Origin: Corynebacterium sp. NML98-0116
GTDB taxonomy: Bacteria > Actinomycetota > Actinomycetes > Mycobacteriales > Mycobacteriaceae
Direction: 5' to 3'
DNA: 64,000 bases
NCBI RefSeq assembly: GCF_001767255.1
Contig: NZ_CP017639.1
Coordinates: 1,572,875-1,636,874, forward strand
How positions within the stretch are numbered: the stretch's first letter is position 1; the number at the start of each line of letters is the position of its first letter. Both the position numbers and the translations under genes were made by a program. Shown here in pieces: positions 63,826 to 64,000 of this stretch. A model generated the notes under the pieces. The model searched no databases. It saw only the letters and a list, made by a program, of their open reading frames with translations, and was not told where the DNA came from.

Positions 63826-64000
63826 ACGACCAAAATCGTGCCAACACAATACTGTTGATAACAACGACAATATTCACATATCAGCACAGGCATGTCATGC
63901 CAGACACTGCACAGTGGACGCAAACACTTAACTCTTCTTCGCGGAAGAACACTCATTAATTTGACCATAAACAACACCAACATGTGTGTGCTTTGTTTTA
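63826..64000 (-). other. 23S-5S spacer
   Basis: 175 bases, AT-rich, upstream of 5S on the transcript. I could not recognise the 23S 3' end in it. No ORF or promoter of merit. Confidence 0.6.

Overview
The window is high-GC chromosomal DNA from an actinobacterium, almost certainly a Corynebacterium. The evidence is gene order and content: the glp-rimJ-glpR cell-division locus, an mprA-mprB-pepD-moaB2-mscL block shared with mycobacteria, a perM-purN-purH block, paired M23 peptidase genes beside pcrA, a mycoredoxin after cysQ-thyA-folA, sepH next to serC and gltA, a resuscitation-promoting factor behind a c-di-AMP riboswitch, and the XPB helicase with its partner. Several genes also appear to be leaderless, as is common in this group.

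Layout. 1-2.5 kb: the end of a protein mannosyltransferase gene, an anti-sigma-like membrane protein, DoxX, tag (3-methyladenine glycosylase) and a CDF metal exporter. 2.68-4.19 kb: a complete IS256/IS1249-type insertion sequence with 27-bp inverted repeats and an 8-bp target duplication. 4.2-9.3 kb: tRNA-Ala(CGC), glpR, rimJ, glp (MoeA-like), galU, and a divergent 5-formyl-THF cyclo-ligase. 9.3-14.8 kb: SAF protein, mscL, a small hypothetical, moaB2-like, HtrA protease and the MprAB-like two-component system. 14.9-16.8 kb: six ribosomal protein genes in two divergent operons (L32, L31B; L28, L33, S14, S18), all encoding forms without zinc ribbons. 16.9-20.3 kb: perM-purN-purH. 20.5-24.6 kb: two secreted M23 peptidases and PcrA. 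24.6-28.3 kb: chorismate mutase, pgi, DedA, Nei-type glycosylase and a small hypothetical.

28.4-34.5 kb: a DUF222/HNH protein behind a possible LexA box, and the giant helicase Lhr. 34.6-37.1 kb: cysQ-thyA-folA-mrx1 with overlapping stops and starts, then tRNA-Arg(CCT). 37.1-41.4 kb: an aminoacyl-phosphatidylglycerol synthase/esterase pair and a small hydrolase. 41.5-45.6 kb: YceI, an FGGY kinase, YibE/F and a Tat-exported DUF1906 protein. 45.7-49.7 kb: aldo/keto reductase, FKBP, gltA and serC. 49.8-57.1 kb: sepH, a protein of unknown function, TrmH-type methyltransferase, NCS2 permease, a class-IV aminotransferase-like protein that appears to have lost its lysine, DUF3027, a glutamine cyclotransferase lipoprotein, DUF2771 and a cold-shock protein. 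57.1-63.5 kb: c-di-AMP riboswitch and rpf1, a small hypothetical, the XPB pair, DUF3239 and a GNAT acetyltransferase. The window ends in a minus-strand 5S rRNA and the spacer towards 23S.

Most of this is conserved core genome. Recurring themes are cell division and envelope growth (Glp/GlpR, PerM, SepH, M23 peptidases, Rpf, MscL, MprAB-PepD), DNA repair (Tag, PcrA, Nei, Lhr, XPB, HNH) and one-carbon/nucleotide metabolism. The only clear mobile DNA is the insertion sequence. No CRISPR array, prophage or defence island was seen. The least explained items are the lysine-less aminotransferase-like protein, the doubled right end of the insertion sequence, several palindromes overlapping promoters or a ribosome binding site, and the 56-bp antisense coding overlap of nei and dedA.
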